Origin: an uncultured bacterium
GTDB lineage: Bacteria > Actinomycetota > Coriobacteriia > Coriobacteriales > Coriobacteriaceae
Assembly (NCBI GenBank): GCA_905214105.1
Contig: CAJMKK010000005.1
Location: 1-64,000, forward strand
Length of the DNA: 64,000 nucleotides
Reading direction: 5' to 3'
Shown here: positions 10,235 to 18,169 of the stretch, piece by piece
Position numbering within the stretch: the first letter of the stretch is position 1
How the letters are laid out: each line of letters starts with the position of its first letter
Notes under the pieces: model-generated
What the model saw: only the letters and a program-made list of their open reading frames with translations
Told to the model about the DNA's origin: nothing
The model's database searches: none
Program-made: the position numbers and the translations under genes

Positions 10235-10957
10235 ATGGGCTTCCTTGATGAGATTAAAAATAAGATGCACCTGGGCGGCCAGCAGGGTTACGACCAGGGT
10301 TATGGCCAGGACGACGACTACGGCTACGATGACGGCTATGACGATAGTTATCAGGGCAACGGCTACAGCGGTGCTTCGGGCGAGGGCTTCTACACCCAAG
10401 ACGAGCCGAGCAACGGCCTGCTTGGCCAGACGCGCCGCGGTGAAGCTGAGTCGGTTGCCGTGTATACGCGCTCCGGTCAGCTTGTCGGCGATGACTCCCG
10501 TCATGCCACGACGTATAACCCGCCTTCGCGCTCGCAGGACAGCGTTGCGAGCGGTTATCGTCCTGGTGCCTATGACACGCCGTCGAGCTACGCCGAGAAC
10601 ACCCGCGCCCGTGCCGCCGCTGCGCCCGCGCCTGCACCGAGCGATGCCTCGGCCTATGCGAGCAATATCATCAACGCCACGCCGCAGCTGCCGGCCTATG
10701 TCCTGCGCCCCGAGAGCTATGACGACGTGGAGACCGTAGTGCGCCGCGTTCGCACCAAGCAGCCTGTCGCACTGATTTTTGTGGGCGTACGCACCGAAGT
10801 TGCTAAGCGCGTCTTGGACTTCTCTTACGGCTTTGCCTGCGGTCTGGGTGCCACGGTCAAGGAGGTGGGCGACCGCGTGTTCATGGTGCTGCCCGCCGGC
10901 TGCGAGGTCAAAGATTCCGATCTCAAGAAGCTTCGTGCCGACGGCTACCTTAAGTAA
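10235..10957 (+). CDS. sepF: Cell division protein SepF
   Basis: SepF anchors and bundles FtsZ filaments at the membrane. The N-terminal MGFLDEIKNKMHLG is the amphipathic membrane-anchor helix. A Gly/Tyr/Asp-rich disordered stretch (residues about 20-45) and an Ala/Pro linker follow. The conserved SepF core begins near PAYVLRPESYDDVETVVRRV and contains KQPVALIFVGV and RVLDFSYGFACGLGATVKEVGDRVFMVLP. The start at 10235 keeps the amphipathic helix at the very N terminus and has GAGAGG 8 nt upstream. The linker is longer than in Firmicutes SepF. Confidence 0.95.
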   Translation: MGFLDEIKNKMHLGGQQGYDQGYGQDDDYGYDDGYDDSYQGNGYSGASGEGFYTQDEPSNGLLGQTRRGEAESVAVYTRSGQLVGDDSRHATTYNPPSRSQDSVASGYRPGAYDTPSSYAENTRARAAAAPAPAPSDASAYASNIINATPQLPAYVLRPESYDDVETVVRRVRTKQPVALIFVGVRTEVAKRVLDFSYGFACGLGATVKEVGDRVFMVLPAGCEVKDSDLKKLRADGYLK

Positions 10958-10978
10958 AGACAAGACGAGGAGATTCCC

Positions 10979-11260
10979 ATCAACATCTACACTATCGTCC
11001 AGCTGGTCAACACGCTGTTCAACTTCTATTCCACGCTCATTGTCGTCTACTGCTTTATGACGTGGATTCCCATGAAGCAGGGTGGTTTGCTTCAGGATAT
11101 TGCTGCGGTGCTCGATAGCGTGTGCGGTCCGTGGCTCAACCTGTTCCGTCGTTTCATCCCGCCGATGGGCAGTATCGATTTTTCGCCGGTCGTTGCGATT
11201 ATTGCGTTGCAGTTGGTGCAGAGGCTGGTTCTGCAGCTTCTTATAGGTATACTCGTATAG
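10979..11260 (+). CDS. YggT-family membrane protein, probable ATC start codon
   Basis: This is a small two-helix membrane protein of the YggT family, found beside sepF in many Gram-positives and of unclear role. The reading frame begins in-frame after the sepF stop and contains no ATG, GTG or TTG before the internal ATG at 11057, which would cut off the first conserved helix (YTIVQLVNTLFNFYSTLIVV). GAGGAG (10967-10972) followed by exactly 6 nt leads to ATC at 10979, so ATC is the most likely initiator (ATT at 10973 is too close to the SD). The product would be 93 residues, a normal family length. A single-base sequencing error (ATG read as ATC) is the alternative. Confidence 0.75.
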   Translation: MNIYTIVQLVNTLFNFYSTLIVVYCFMTWIPMKQGGLLQDIAAVLDSVCGPWLNLFRRFIPPMGSIDFSPVVAIIALQLVQRLVLQLLIGILV

Positions 11261-11321
11261 AACTGACTTAGTAACTTGCGTCGGGCGTGTAGCGCCGAGG
11301 CGATGAAAAAGGAGACTTGTT

Positions 11322-11996
11322 ATGGCTATTACCCCTGCAGACATCCAGGCTCAGACTTTCTCTGAGGCCAAGCGTGGCTACGATCCCGCCGAGGTCGACG
11401 TCTTCTTGGAGACGCTGTCCTCCGAGGTTGACGCTATGCTCGCTAAGATCGTCGACCTTAAGGGTCGCCTGACTGCTACCGAGCAGCAGCTTGCCGATGC
11501 GCAGGCTCAGCTTGCCCAGGCTCAGGATGCCACCGCCCAAGCCGTTCCTGCCGCCCCCGTGGCTGCTCCCGCCCCTGACTTCTCCGCTCAGGAGCGCCAG
11601 ATTTCCGCTGCCCTGATCGCTGCCCAGCAGACCGCTGAGACCATCGTCAACGATGCCAACGAGAACGCTGAGCGTATCCGCAACGAGGCTGACGCCAAGG
11701 CCCGCGAGGTTATCCGCCAGGCTCTGACCGAGAAGCAGGCCGAGCTCGAGGAAATCGATCGTCTCAAGGCTTCCCGCGAGGAGTTCAAGGCCGAGTACCT
11801 CAAGCTCATCCAGCACTTCATGGACGATGCCCAGAACTCCTTCCCGGCCGACCTCATGGCCTCCACGCCGGTCGGTTCTGCCGCTTCTCCTGCGGTGACT
11901 GTTCCCGCCGAGCCGCTGCCCGTCGCTGACCCGGTTGTCCCCGTGGCCGATCCCTTCGCCCCGATCGACAACTTTGCCGCCGACGACCTGGACTAG
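11322..11996 (+). CDS. divIVA: DivIVA-domain protein
   Basis: This is a DivIVA/Wag31-like polar or septal scaffold. The first 60 residues hold the DivIVA lipid-binding module (ITPADIQAQTFSEAKRGYDPAEVDVFLE). A coiled coil follows (about residues 30-75 and 95-170), interrupted by an Ala/Pro-rich segment. The C-terminal 50 residues are Ala/Pro/Val-rich and probably disordered. The start has AAAGGAG upstream. It closes the division cluster (sepF-yggT-divIVA). The codon use is strongly biased to GAG, CGC and GTC, which suggests high expression. Confidence 0.93.
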   Translation: MAITPADIQAQTFSEAKRGYDPAEVDVFLETLSSEVDAMLAKIVDLKGRLTATEQQLADAQAQLAQAQDATAQAVPAAPVAAPAPDFSAQERQISAALIAAQQTAETIVNDANENAERIRNEADAKAREVIRQALTEKQAELEEIDRLKASREEFKAEYLKLIQHFMDDAQNSFPADLMASTPVGSAASPAVTVPAEPLPVADPVVPVADPFAPIDNFAADDLD

Positions 11997-12026
11997 CATC
12001 AGAGCTACAATCTAGTGTCCTTAAGA

Positions 12027-12054
12027 GGAGCTCGCACCTGCGGGCTCCTTTTTT
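12027..12054 (+). terminator. Intrinsic terminator after divIVA
   Basis: The stem GGAGCTCGC (12027-12035) pairs with GCGGGCTCC (12040-12048) with one wobble. It is followed by TTTTTT. Confidence 0.85.
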
Positions 12055-12072
12055 GTGGCTGTATACGGGTTG

Positions 12073-12118
12073 GGAAACAAAACGCCGAGCTCTGCATGCG
12101 ATAGGACAGAACTCGGCG
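12073..12118 (-). terminator. Intrinsic terminator of the nitroreductase gene
   Basis: On the minus strand CGCCGAGTTCTG pairs with CAGAGCTCGGCG (one mismatch; 12107-12118 with 12083-12094). It is followed by TTTTGTTT. It faces the divIVA terminator, so the two genes converge. Confidence 0.75.
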
Positions 12119-12161
12119 AAGGGCGCGTGGTAAAAGGTAGATTTTAAGGTATGTCTAAAAA

Positions 12162-12692
12162 CTACTTGAGGAGGAAGTTGGAGAGGGGAATAGTGCGGGC
12201 CTCGCGATGCTCGGGGTCTGCGATGTGGTCGGCAGGATAGCCACAGACGAGCATGTGATAGGGATAGACGCCCTCGGGCAGGTTGAACTGCTCGCGGGCT
12301 AGCTCGGGCTTAAAATGGCATACCCAGCACGTTCCCAGACCTTGCTCCTCGGCCTCCATCATCATCTGATCGCAAACAATCGAGGTGTCGATGGCACTCG
12401 AGTTTATCTGGTCATAGGGGCGAACCCAAGCGTCGCCGGTAACGCTGCAAATAAGGAAGACAAGCGGAGCCCCAAAGATGGACCCATCACGAGCAAACCG
12501 AGGCTGACAAGCAGCAGCCTTCTCCAACAGCTCAGGCGTATCCAGCACCATCACACGGGCTGGATGATTATTACAAGCAGAAGGAGCAATACGCCCAGCC
12601 TCAACAATGGCATCCACCACAGCCTGCTCCACAGCCCGATCTTCAAACTTACGACAAGAATACCGACCCCGAGCCAGATCCAAATACGACAT
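12162..12692 (-). CDS. Nitroreductase-family flavoprotein
   Basis: This is an FMN-dependent NAD(P)H oxidoreductase-fold protein of 176 residues. The N-terminal ARGRYSCRKFEDRAV supplies the FMN phosphate contacts, and IVEAGRIAPSACNNHPARVMVLD is the second hallmark. EEQGLGTCWVCHF and VCGYPAD complete the pattern. These short nitroreductases of gut anaerobes have mostly unknown substrates. The gene stands alone between two terminator or hairpin regions and is divergent from nothing obvious. Confidence 0.85.
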   Translation of the reverse strand: MSYLDLARGRYSCRKFEDRAVEQAVVDAIVEAGRIAPSACNNHPARVMVLDTPELLEKAAACQPRFARDGSIFGAPLVFLICSVTGDAWVRPYDQINSSAIDTSIVCDQMMMEAEEQGLGTCWVCHFKPELAREQFNLPEGVYPYHMLVCGYPADHIADPEHREARTIPLSNFLLK

Positions 12693-12865
12693 ACAAGCCC
12701 TCCAACAAATTAATAACGAAATAAAAGATAACCAAAGGTTACCCAGAGCAACATCCAGCCAAACGTTCAGCGCTGCCCAAAGTCATGACTGATGCCAAAG
12801 GCGCTTTCAACCAAAGCCACCATGCATTCCGCCTATTAGCCAGGGTTCCCAATGGTGGTACGCAA

Positions 12866-12949
12866 GGCGAAGGCCCGACACCTATTTACTTTCGAACGAC
12901 TCTGCCGTGCAGCCGGAGTGAGAAAGCAAATAGGTGCCGGGCCTTCGCC
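12866..12949. repeat. Long inverted repeat (28-bp arms, 28-nt loop)
   Basis: Arms at 12866-12893 and 12922-12949 are complementary over 28 bp with two transition mismatches. The element lies in the 277-nt gap between the nitroreductase gene and DUF47. No T tract follows on either side, so it is not a simple terminator. The rest of the gap (12693-12865) holds a locally AT-rich stretch upstream of the nitroreductase start and no further gene. Confidence 0.85.
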
Positions 12950-12969
12950 GGTGGGATGTGTACCGCTAA

Positions 12970-13593
12970 TTAACTGTTCTTCATGACAATCGAATCCACG
13001 ACATCGGCCACATTCTCGCAGCAGTCGGCGCAGTACTCCAGGAAGGCGTACACGTCACGCCAAGCGATGACCTCGAGCGGGTCCTTGCCGTTAACGTGCA
13101 GGTTACGCATGGCGTTGATATAGAGCTCGTCGGCCTCGGACTCGATGGTGTTGATCTGGATGACGAGCTCGCGCAGCGTCTTGGACTTGCGGTAGTTGGG
13201 CAGCTCGACCATCAGGTCCTTCATGGCGCGGCAGGCGTCGGTCACCTTGTGGGCGATGACGATGGCGTCGGGATGGATGCTCTGGATGTTGGTGAAGTAG
13301 ACGCGCTGCACGACGCCCTCGATACGGTCGAGCACGGTGTCGAGCGAGCAGCTCATCAGATCCAGGTCCTCGCGCTCAAGCGGGGTGATAAAGGCCGTGA
13401 GCAGGGCGTCCTCAAGCTCATGGTGCTTCTTGTCGGCCGCATGCTCGATCGCGTGCATCTTGTCGAGCATATCGTGAATCTTCGCGGGATCGAAGTTCTC
13501 GAAAATCTTGGTAAGCAGCTCGGCGGCCTGGACGGCAAGGTCGGCGCAGGCGACGTAGTTGTCAAAGTAGAATGAATCGGGTTTCTTTGCCAT
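12970..13593 (-). CDS. DUF47 (PhoU-like) phosphate transport accessory protein
   Basis: This is a helical PhoU-like protein of the DUF47 family, 207 residues, usually encoded next to Pit transporters and thought to regulate them. Visible family features include HAIEHAADKKHHELEDALLTAF, ITPLEREDLDLMSCSLDTVLDRIEG and INTIESEADELYINAM. AAAGGA lies 8 nt before the ATG. It follows pit on the minus strand after 67 nt and is probably co-transcribed with it. Confidence 0.9.
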   Translation of the reverse strand: MAKKPDSFYFDNYVACADLAVQAAELLTKIFENFDPAKIHDMLDKMHAIEHAADKKHHELEDALLTAFITPLEREDLDLMSCSLDTVLDRIEGVVQRVYFTNIQSIHPDAIVIAHKVTDACRAMKDLMVELPNYRKSKTLRELVIQINTIESEADELYINAMRNLHVNGKDPLEVIAWRDVYAFLEYCADCCENVADVVDSIVMKNS

Positions 13594-13660
13594 GAGTGGG
13601 TCCTTTCGAGGCGAAGACGGGTGGGCGAAGTTTTGCGGTCCGGATGGACGCTCGGTGTGG

Positions 13661-14710
13661 CTAGAGGAACATCATGAACAGCTTGGCCATGACAAAGCTG
13701 ATGAGTCCGCAGGCGGGGAAGGTGAAGAACCAGGTGAACATCATGTCCTTGACGACGCCGAAGTTGATGGCCGAGAGGCGTTTGACGGCACCGACGCCCA
13801 TGATGGCGCAGGTCTTGATGTGCGTGGAGGACACGGGGATGCCGGTAAGGGTGGCAAGCAGCAGGTTTGCGGCGCCCGCCAGGTCGGCGGAGAAGCCCTG
13901 GTACTTCTCGAGCTTAACCATGCTCTGGCCGACGGACTTGATGATGCGCTCACCGCCCACGCTGGTGCCGATACCCATAGTGGCCGAGCACAGCAGCATA
14001 ATCCAGATGGGGATGCCGGCATCGCCGACGCTAGTCTGGCCGTTTGCGAAGGCGACACCTAAAAAGAGCACGCCGATGAACTTCTGTCCATCCTGCGCGC
14101 CGTGCATAAAGCTCATGGCCGCAGCGCTCGCGATCTGAGCGTATTTAAAGAAGACATTGGCACGTCGCCTGTTGGCGGCGGCGAAAAGAATCGAGACGAG
14201 TTTGCACAGGACCCAGCCCATGACAAAGCCCAGGCCGATGGAGAGTGCCAGGCCGTAGATGACCTTCATCCACTCGTGGACGTTGACGCTGCTCGCGCCG
14301 CCGAGGGCGATAGCGGCACCGGTCAGGCCGGCGATAAGGCTGTGGCTTTGCGAGGTGGGGATGCCGAAACGCGATGCTGTGGCGCCGTAGACGACGATGG
14401 AGAACAGGGCCGCGCACAGGCAGGCGAGCGCCATGGTGCTGTTTCCGCCAAAGTCAACGATATGCGAGATGGTATTGGCGACGCTCGCGTTAAAGTGCGT
14501 CATGATGAGCACGCCGAGGAAGTTGAATGCGGCGCTCATGAGAATGGCGGCGCGGGCGGGCATGCAACGCGTAGTGACGCAGGTCGCGATGGCGTTGGGC
14601 GCGTCGGTCCATCCGTTGACGAAGATGGCGCCCAACGCGAGGATCACGGTGACGGCAAGGACTGGGTTCGACACAATTTGGCCGAGGAAGGTTGAGAACG
14701 TTACGTCCAT
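13661..14710 (-). CDS. pit: Inorganic phosphate transporter, PiT family
   Basis: This is a low-affinity, cation-coupled phosphate (or metal-phosphate) permease. It has 349 residues, mostly hydrophobic, with about ten membrane segments and the two repeated PiT signature regions: GWTDAPNAIATCVTTR near residue 32, and SFMHGAQDGQKFIGV in the second half. Together with the pst operon it gives the cell both low- and high-affinity phosphate uptake within 10 kb. The SD is weak (GAGAAAG). The 5' flank holds the 250-nt divergent region shared with the gene at 14960. Confidence 0.93.
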   Translation of the reverse strand: MDVTFSTFLGQIVSNPVLAVTVILALGAIFVNGWTDAPNAIATCVTTRCMPARAAILMSAAFNFLGVLIMTHFNASVANTISHIVDFGGNSTMALACLCAALFSIVVYGATASRFGIPTSQSHSLIAGLTGAAIALGGASSVNVHEWMKVIYGLALSIGLGFVMGWVLCKLVSILFAAANRRRANVFFKYAQIASAAAMSFMHGAQDGQKFIGVLFLGVAFANGQTSVGDAGIPIWIMLLCSATMGIGTSVGGERIIKSVGQSMVKLEKYQGFSADLAGAANLLLATLTGIPVSSTHIKTCAIMGVGAVKRLSAINFGVVKDMMFTWFFTFPACGLISFVMAKLFMMFL

Positions 14711-14959
14711 ATATGGGCTTTCTCGAAGTTTGCAGGCACGTTACAAAAACATGATAAATCGTATCACCTCCTGCGGGTTTCTTTGCCGAGTTCTGATGGG
14801 AGAAGTAATTATTTGGCACTAAAATTGAATATTAGCCCTGTTGACCGCGGGTGTTCTTTTTGCTATCACGCCATGCGGACACGTGCGATTGCTACGACAC
14901 TCCAAAACCACAGTCTGTTCGCTTTACAATATGCAAACATGCGTTCGATAATAGGAGAC

Positions 14960-15298
14960 ATGGAATATCGACAGACAGATGGCAAAACTCGGCGCGTGCA
15001 CAAGCAGTATGTGGACGTCGTGGCTCGCATCCTCGCGGGCGGACAAGTCGTGCCGGTCACCGTCTGCTGGGTCGACGGTCGCTGCTTTACAATTGACGAG
15101 ATTGTCTCGTCCACGGGCTTTGGCTTAACGGTTCACGGTGTTCGTACGGCAACGTATAAGGTTCGTTTTGGCGGGCATGCGACCGAGTTGTATCTGGAGG
15201 ACCAGGCGTGCGGACGGCCGGACGGCTCGCAGGCCCACGTGATGCGTTGGTGGGTCTGGGCGTTTGACCGCACCCTCGAGGGCGAGCGCCGTAAGTAG
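14960..15298 (+). CDS. Conserved hypothetical protein (112 residues)
   Basis: I do not recognise this family with confidence. The frame is open back to 14783. The start at 14960 (MEYRQTDGKTRRVHKQYVDV) follows AGGAG at a short spacing, and an upstream ATG at 14939 is the alternative. The product is basic and probably beta-rich, with a core VPVTVCWVDGRCFTIDEIV and a Trp-rich end (RWWVWAF). No signal peptide or membrane segment is visible. It is divergent from pit and followed by a good terminator, so it is a monocistronic unit. Confidence 0.65.
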   Translation: MEYRQTDGKTRRVHKQYVDVVARILAGGQVVPVTVCWVDGRCFTIDEIVSSTGFGLTVHGVRTATYKVRFGGHATELYLEDQACGRPDGSQAHVMRWWVWAFDRTLEGERRK

Positions 15299-15344
15299 GG
15301 ACGCACGGCGTTCGGGTACAATGGTAGGAATCTTGTCATCTGCT

Positions 15345-15368
15345 GCGCCGTCATTCGCGGCGCTTTTT
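15345..15368 (+). terminator. Intrinsic terminator
   Basis: GCGCCG (15345-15350) pairs with CGGCGC (15358-15363), followed by TTTTT. It lies 15 nt before the next start codon, so it separates the hypothetical gene from the Bax-inhibitor-like gene. Confidence 0.75.
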
Positions 15369-15382
15369 GAAAGGACGAAACT

Positions 15383-16078
15383 ATGAACGATATCCAGGGC
15401 TATCAGAACGGCCCCATCGAGACCGGCGCAAGCCGTGCCAAGGAGATGTCGCCGCGCGCGTACAATCTCGCCATGTCCGCCCTGATCTTTTTGGGCTTTT
15501 GCGCCATGGGCGCCGGCGCCTACTTTACGAGCACCATGGCGTTTGCCCGCATGATGATGAGCGGCGCCGCTTTGCCGCTGGTCTTTGGCTCGTTTATTTT
15601 GACTATCGTCGGCATGGTCATGATGTCGGCCGCCGCGGGCAAGCAGTCTGTGGGCCTGTCCCTCGTGGGTTACGTGGTCTTTGCGAGCACTTTTGGCCTG
15701 ACCGCGTCATTTGGCCTTGCCAACTACGACCTGCCCACCATCAACACTGCCTTTATCGCCACGGCCGCCATCACCTTTGTCTTTGGCGCTTTGGGCGTGA
15801 CGTTCCCCAAGTTTTTCCAGCGCGTATATGGCATCGGTTTTGGCATTCTGCTTGCCACGATTCTGGTCGAGATCGTGCTGATGTTCATGGGCGTTTCGCA
15901 GTCCATCACCGACCTGATCGTGATCGTGGTGTTCGCCGGCTTCATCGGCTACGACACCTATGTGGCAACGACGGTGCCGCCCACGCTGCCCAACGCCGTG
16001 CTCATGGCATCCAACCTGTTCGTGGACATTATCAACGTGTTCCTGCGCATTCTGAACATCCTCGGCCGTCGCGATTAA
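15383..16078 (+). CDS. Bax inhibitor-1 / YccA-family membrane protein
   Basis: This is a seven-helix membrane protein of the Bax inhibitor-1 superfamily, 231 residues. A cytoplasmic N-terminal tail of about 25 residues precedes the hydrophobic segments. The C-terminal VVFAGFIGYDTYVATTV and NLFVDIINVFLRILNILGRRD are typical of the family, in which a di-aspartyl pair acts as a pH sensor for calcium leak in BsYetJ. Its bacterial role is not established. AAAGGA lies 9 nt before the ATG. Confidence 0.88.
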   Translation: MNDIQGYQNGPIETGASRAKEMSPRAYNLAMSALIFLGFCAMGAGAYFTSTMAFARMMMSGAALPLVFGSFILTIVGMVMMSAAAGKQSVGLSLVGYVVFASTFGLTASFGLANYDLPTINTAFIATAAITFVFGALGVTFPKFFQRVYGIGFGILLATILVEIVLMFMGVSQSITDLIVIVVFAGFIGYDTYVATTVPPTLPNAVLMASNLFVDIINVFLRILNILGRRD

Positions 16079-16127
16079 AGCGCGGCATTGCGATGCTTCC
16101 TGCCGGACACGGTAAAACGATGCGAAA

Positions 16128-16153
16128 GGCGGTCCTTCGGGGCCGTCTTTTTT
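16128..16153 (+). terminator. Intrinsic terminator with TTCG loop
   Basis: GGCGGTCC (16128-16135), loop TTCG, and GGGCCGTC (16140-16147) with two wobbles, followed by TTTTTT. Confidence 0.88.
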
Positions 16154-16218
16154 GTGCGCGGCGGGGTATCATGGATGGGAAAAGCCGATAGCGGCAGCGA
16201 CAGGAAAGGTGGCCACGT

Positions 16219-17352
16219 ATGGCAGACGTCGACAACAGGAACCGTAACCGCAGGTCCAACCGAGCGGGTCAGCCCAATCCCAAGCGCGAGGCCCGTGCCA
16301 AGGCCGCCGAGCGTCACGTGGCAACTGTGTCCGAAGCGTGCGCCAAGGATATCGAGCGTTCGCTTGCCGGTGTTCGCGAGTTTGACGGTATGCCTGCCGG
16401 CTTTGTCGCGGCGATGAAGGCCAAGGTTCAGAGTGCTGTGGCCCCCGAAGAGCAGGTCGCCGAGGACGTCGAGAACGCGGAGACTGCCGAGGTCGAGGCA
16501 GCGCCCGAGACCGAGGCGGCGCCCGAGCCCGTCGAGGAGCCTGCCGAGGAAATCGCCGAAGCTGAGTCCGCGCCTGCTGAGGAGCCCGCTCCGGTCCTGC
16601 CCGAGGTCACTGTGCTTGATGCCTCCGCCACGCAGGCAATCCTCGATAACGGTCGCGGCTATGCGCAGTTCTGCGACATGGCCGTGCTCGCCTTTGCCTC
16701 GTTTACCAATCCGGGCGGTGGATATATTCAGGGTTATCTGGGCCAGGAGGCCACGCTGTGCGCCGATTCGTATCTGTACAACGTTCTCGATAGGCAGCGT
16801 AAGTGGTACGGCGAGAACCGTCGCCGCAACATCAACTGCGAGCTCTATCGTAACCGTGCCCTAGTGGTGCCTGCGGTGCGCTTCGACCGCAACCACGTGC
16901 ATGCATACGCCGACGTGATCGTGGCCGCCGCGCCCAACGTTAAGCGCGCCCGCCAGGAGTATCGCGTGAGCGACGATGCTCTGCTGGATGCCCTGCGCGA
17001 CCGCATTCGCTTTGTGCTCGCCATCTGCGACGAGTTGGGTCGCGAGAAGCTCGTGCTGGGCGCATGGGGCTGCGACAACAACGGCTTTGATGCCGAGGCC
17101 GTGGCCGAGCTCTTCCGCAAGGAGCTCGCATCGGGCGACTTCAAGGTCAAGCAGGTCTTCTTTGCCGTGCCCTCTACGCGCTGGGACGAGGACTTCGCCA
17201 AATTCGAGCACGTGCTGGCAAACTTCCCCGAGCGAAACGAGGAGTCCTATGCTCAGGTTGCCGCCCGCGCCGCAGCCGCCCGTGCCGCCGAGCAGGCTCA
17301 GGCCGCTGCCGAGGATGACGAGGATGACGACGACTGGCGCAAGTACCTGTAA
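16219..17352 (+). CDS. TIGR02452-type (bacterial PARG-like) macrodomain protein
   Basis: This resembles microbial poly(ADP-ribose) glycohydrolases of the TIGR02452 family. Residues 1-30 are basic. Residues 75-130 form an acidic Glu/Ala/Pro-rich linker, and the macrodomain-like core runs from about 132 to 345. The family signature GGG-x7-QEE appears as NPGGGYIQGYLGQEATLC (GGG 166-168), so the second Glu, the catalytic residue in studied PARGs, is Ala178. WGCDNNGFD matches the later conserved GAWGCGxFxN-like loop. The C terminus is Ala-rich then acidic. It could bind ADP-ribose without cleaving it. It is followed by its own terminator. Confidence 0.75.
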   Translation: MADVDNRNRNRRSNRAGQPNPKREARAKAAERHVATVSEACAKDIERSLAGVREFDGMPAGFVAAMKAKVQSAVAPEEQVAEDVENAETAEVEAAPETEAAPEPVEEPAEEIAEAESAPAEEPAPVLPEVTVLDASATQAILDNGRGYAQFCDMAVLAFASFTNPGGGYIQGYLGQEATLCADSYLYNVLDRQRKWYGENRRRNINCELYRNRALVVPAVRFDRNHVHAYADVIVAAAPNVKRARQEYRVSDDALLDALRDRIRFVLAICDELGREKLVLGAWGCDNNGFDAEAVAELFRKELASGDFKVKQVFFAVPSTRWDEDFAKFEHVLANFPERNEESYAQVAARAAAARAAEQAQAAAEDDEDDDDWRKYL

Positions 17353-17377
17353 ACGGTGCTCGTGATGCGATATACCG

Positions 17378-17411
17378 AGCCGACGGGAGAGGCTGCTCCT
17401 GTCGGCTTTTT
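17378..17411 (+). terminator. Intrinsic terminator after the PARG-like gene
   Basis: AGCCGACGGGA (17378-17388) pairs with TCCTGTCGGCT (17397-17407, one wobble), followed by TTTTT. Confidence 0.85.
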
Positions 17412-17430
17412 ATTGAGTGGGGAGCTTACG

Positions 17431-18090
17431 ATGAAAAACGTTCTGTGCTTTGGTGACAGCAACACCTATGGTTACGATCCGGCGGGCATGCGCGACGGTA
17501 CCGCGGTGCGCTATGCGCAGGATGTGCGCTGGTGTGGCGTGGTCCAACGTGACTTAGGCGAGGGCTGGCATGTAATTGAAGAAGGCCTCAACGGCCGCAC
17601 GACGGTACGCGACGACATGTGCCATCTGGACACTAACCTCAACGGCATTCGCGCGCTTCCGATGCTGCTCGAGGCTCATAAGCCGCTGGACGCCATTGTG
17701 ATCATGCTGGGCACCAACGACTGTAAGACGGTCTTTAACGTGACAGCTTCCGATATCGCCCGTGGCGCCATGGCGCTGGTTCGCGCCGTCCGCGCGTTTC
17801 CGTGGACCGACGCTGCGCCTTGCCCGCGCATCCTGCTGATGGCTCCTATCAAGATCAAGCCGCAGATCGCCGATGTATATATGACCGATTTTGACGAGCG
17901 TTCCGTCGAGGCATCTGAACATTTTGGCGAGTACTATGCGCACGTGGCCGAGCAGTTTGGCTGCGACTTTTTGAATGCCGCCGAGTTTGCCGAGCCGGGC
18001 GATATCGACTATCTGCATATGATGCCCGAAAGCCACGAGAGCTTGGGACATGCCGTGGCAGCCAAGCTCCAAGAGATGCTCGGTGAGTAG
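17431..18090 (+). CDS. SGNH/GDSL-family hydrolase
   Basis: This is a cytosolic esterase-type hydrolase of 219 residues. All SGNH blocks are visible: FGDSNTYGYDP at the N terminus (nucleophile Ser), the Gly in LNGRTT, LGTNDCK, and the Asp/His pair in DIDYLHMMPESHESLG near the C terminus. No signal peptide is present. The start at 17431 is preceded by GGGGAG, and a longer frame to 17356 runs through the upstream terminator. The substrate is not predictable. Relatives are arylesterases and acyl hydrolases. Confidence 0.88.
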   Translation: MKNVLCFGDSNTYGYDPAGMRDGTAVRYAQDVRWCGVVQRDLGEGWHVIEEGLNGRTTVRDDMCHLDTNLNGIRALPMLLEAHKPLDAIVIMLGTNDCKTVFNVTASDIARGAMALVRAVRAFPWTDAAPCPRILLMAPIKIKPQIADVYMTDFDERSVEASEHFGEYYAHVAEQFGCDFLNAAEFAEPGDIDYLHMMPESHESLGHAVAAKLQEMLGE

Positions 18091-18102
18091 CGCGACCCCA
18101 AG

Positions 18103-18135
18103 CCACCGCAAAGGGGACAGGCACCTTTGTGGTGG
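18103..18135. repeat. Hairpin with GGGGACAGGCACC core
   Basis: CCACCGCAAAGG (18103-18114) pairs with CCTTTGTGGTGG (18124-18135) with one wobble around a 9-nt loop, followed by TTTT. It begins 12 nt after the SGNH stop, so it may act as a terminator. Its arm shares CACCGCAA with the four larger repeats at 22823, 43600, 60687 and 62001. Confidence 0.7.
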
Positions 18136-18169
18136 TTTTGCCCGGGTAAACGAACGGATTGGCTGCCAT

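Noticed and set aside
11057..11260. yggT starting at the internal ATG 11057
   Set aside because: This would remove the first conserved membrane helix and has no SD.
9737..11344. 535-residue minus-strand frame across yggS, sepF and yggT
   Set aside because: It is antisense to three conserved genes, with biased composition and no family features.
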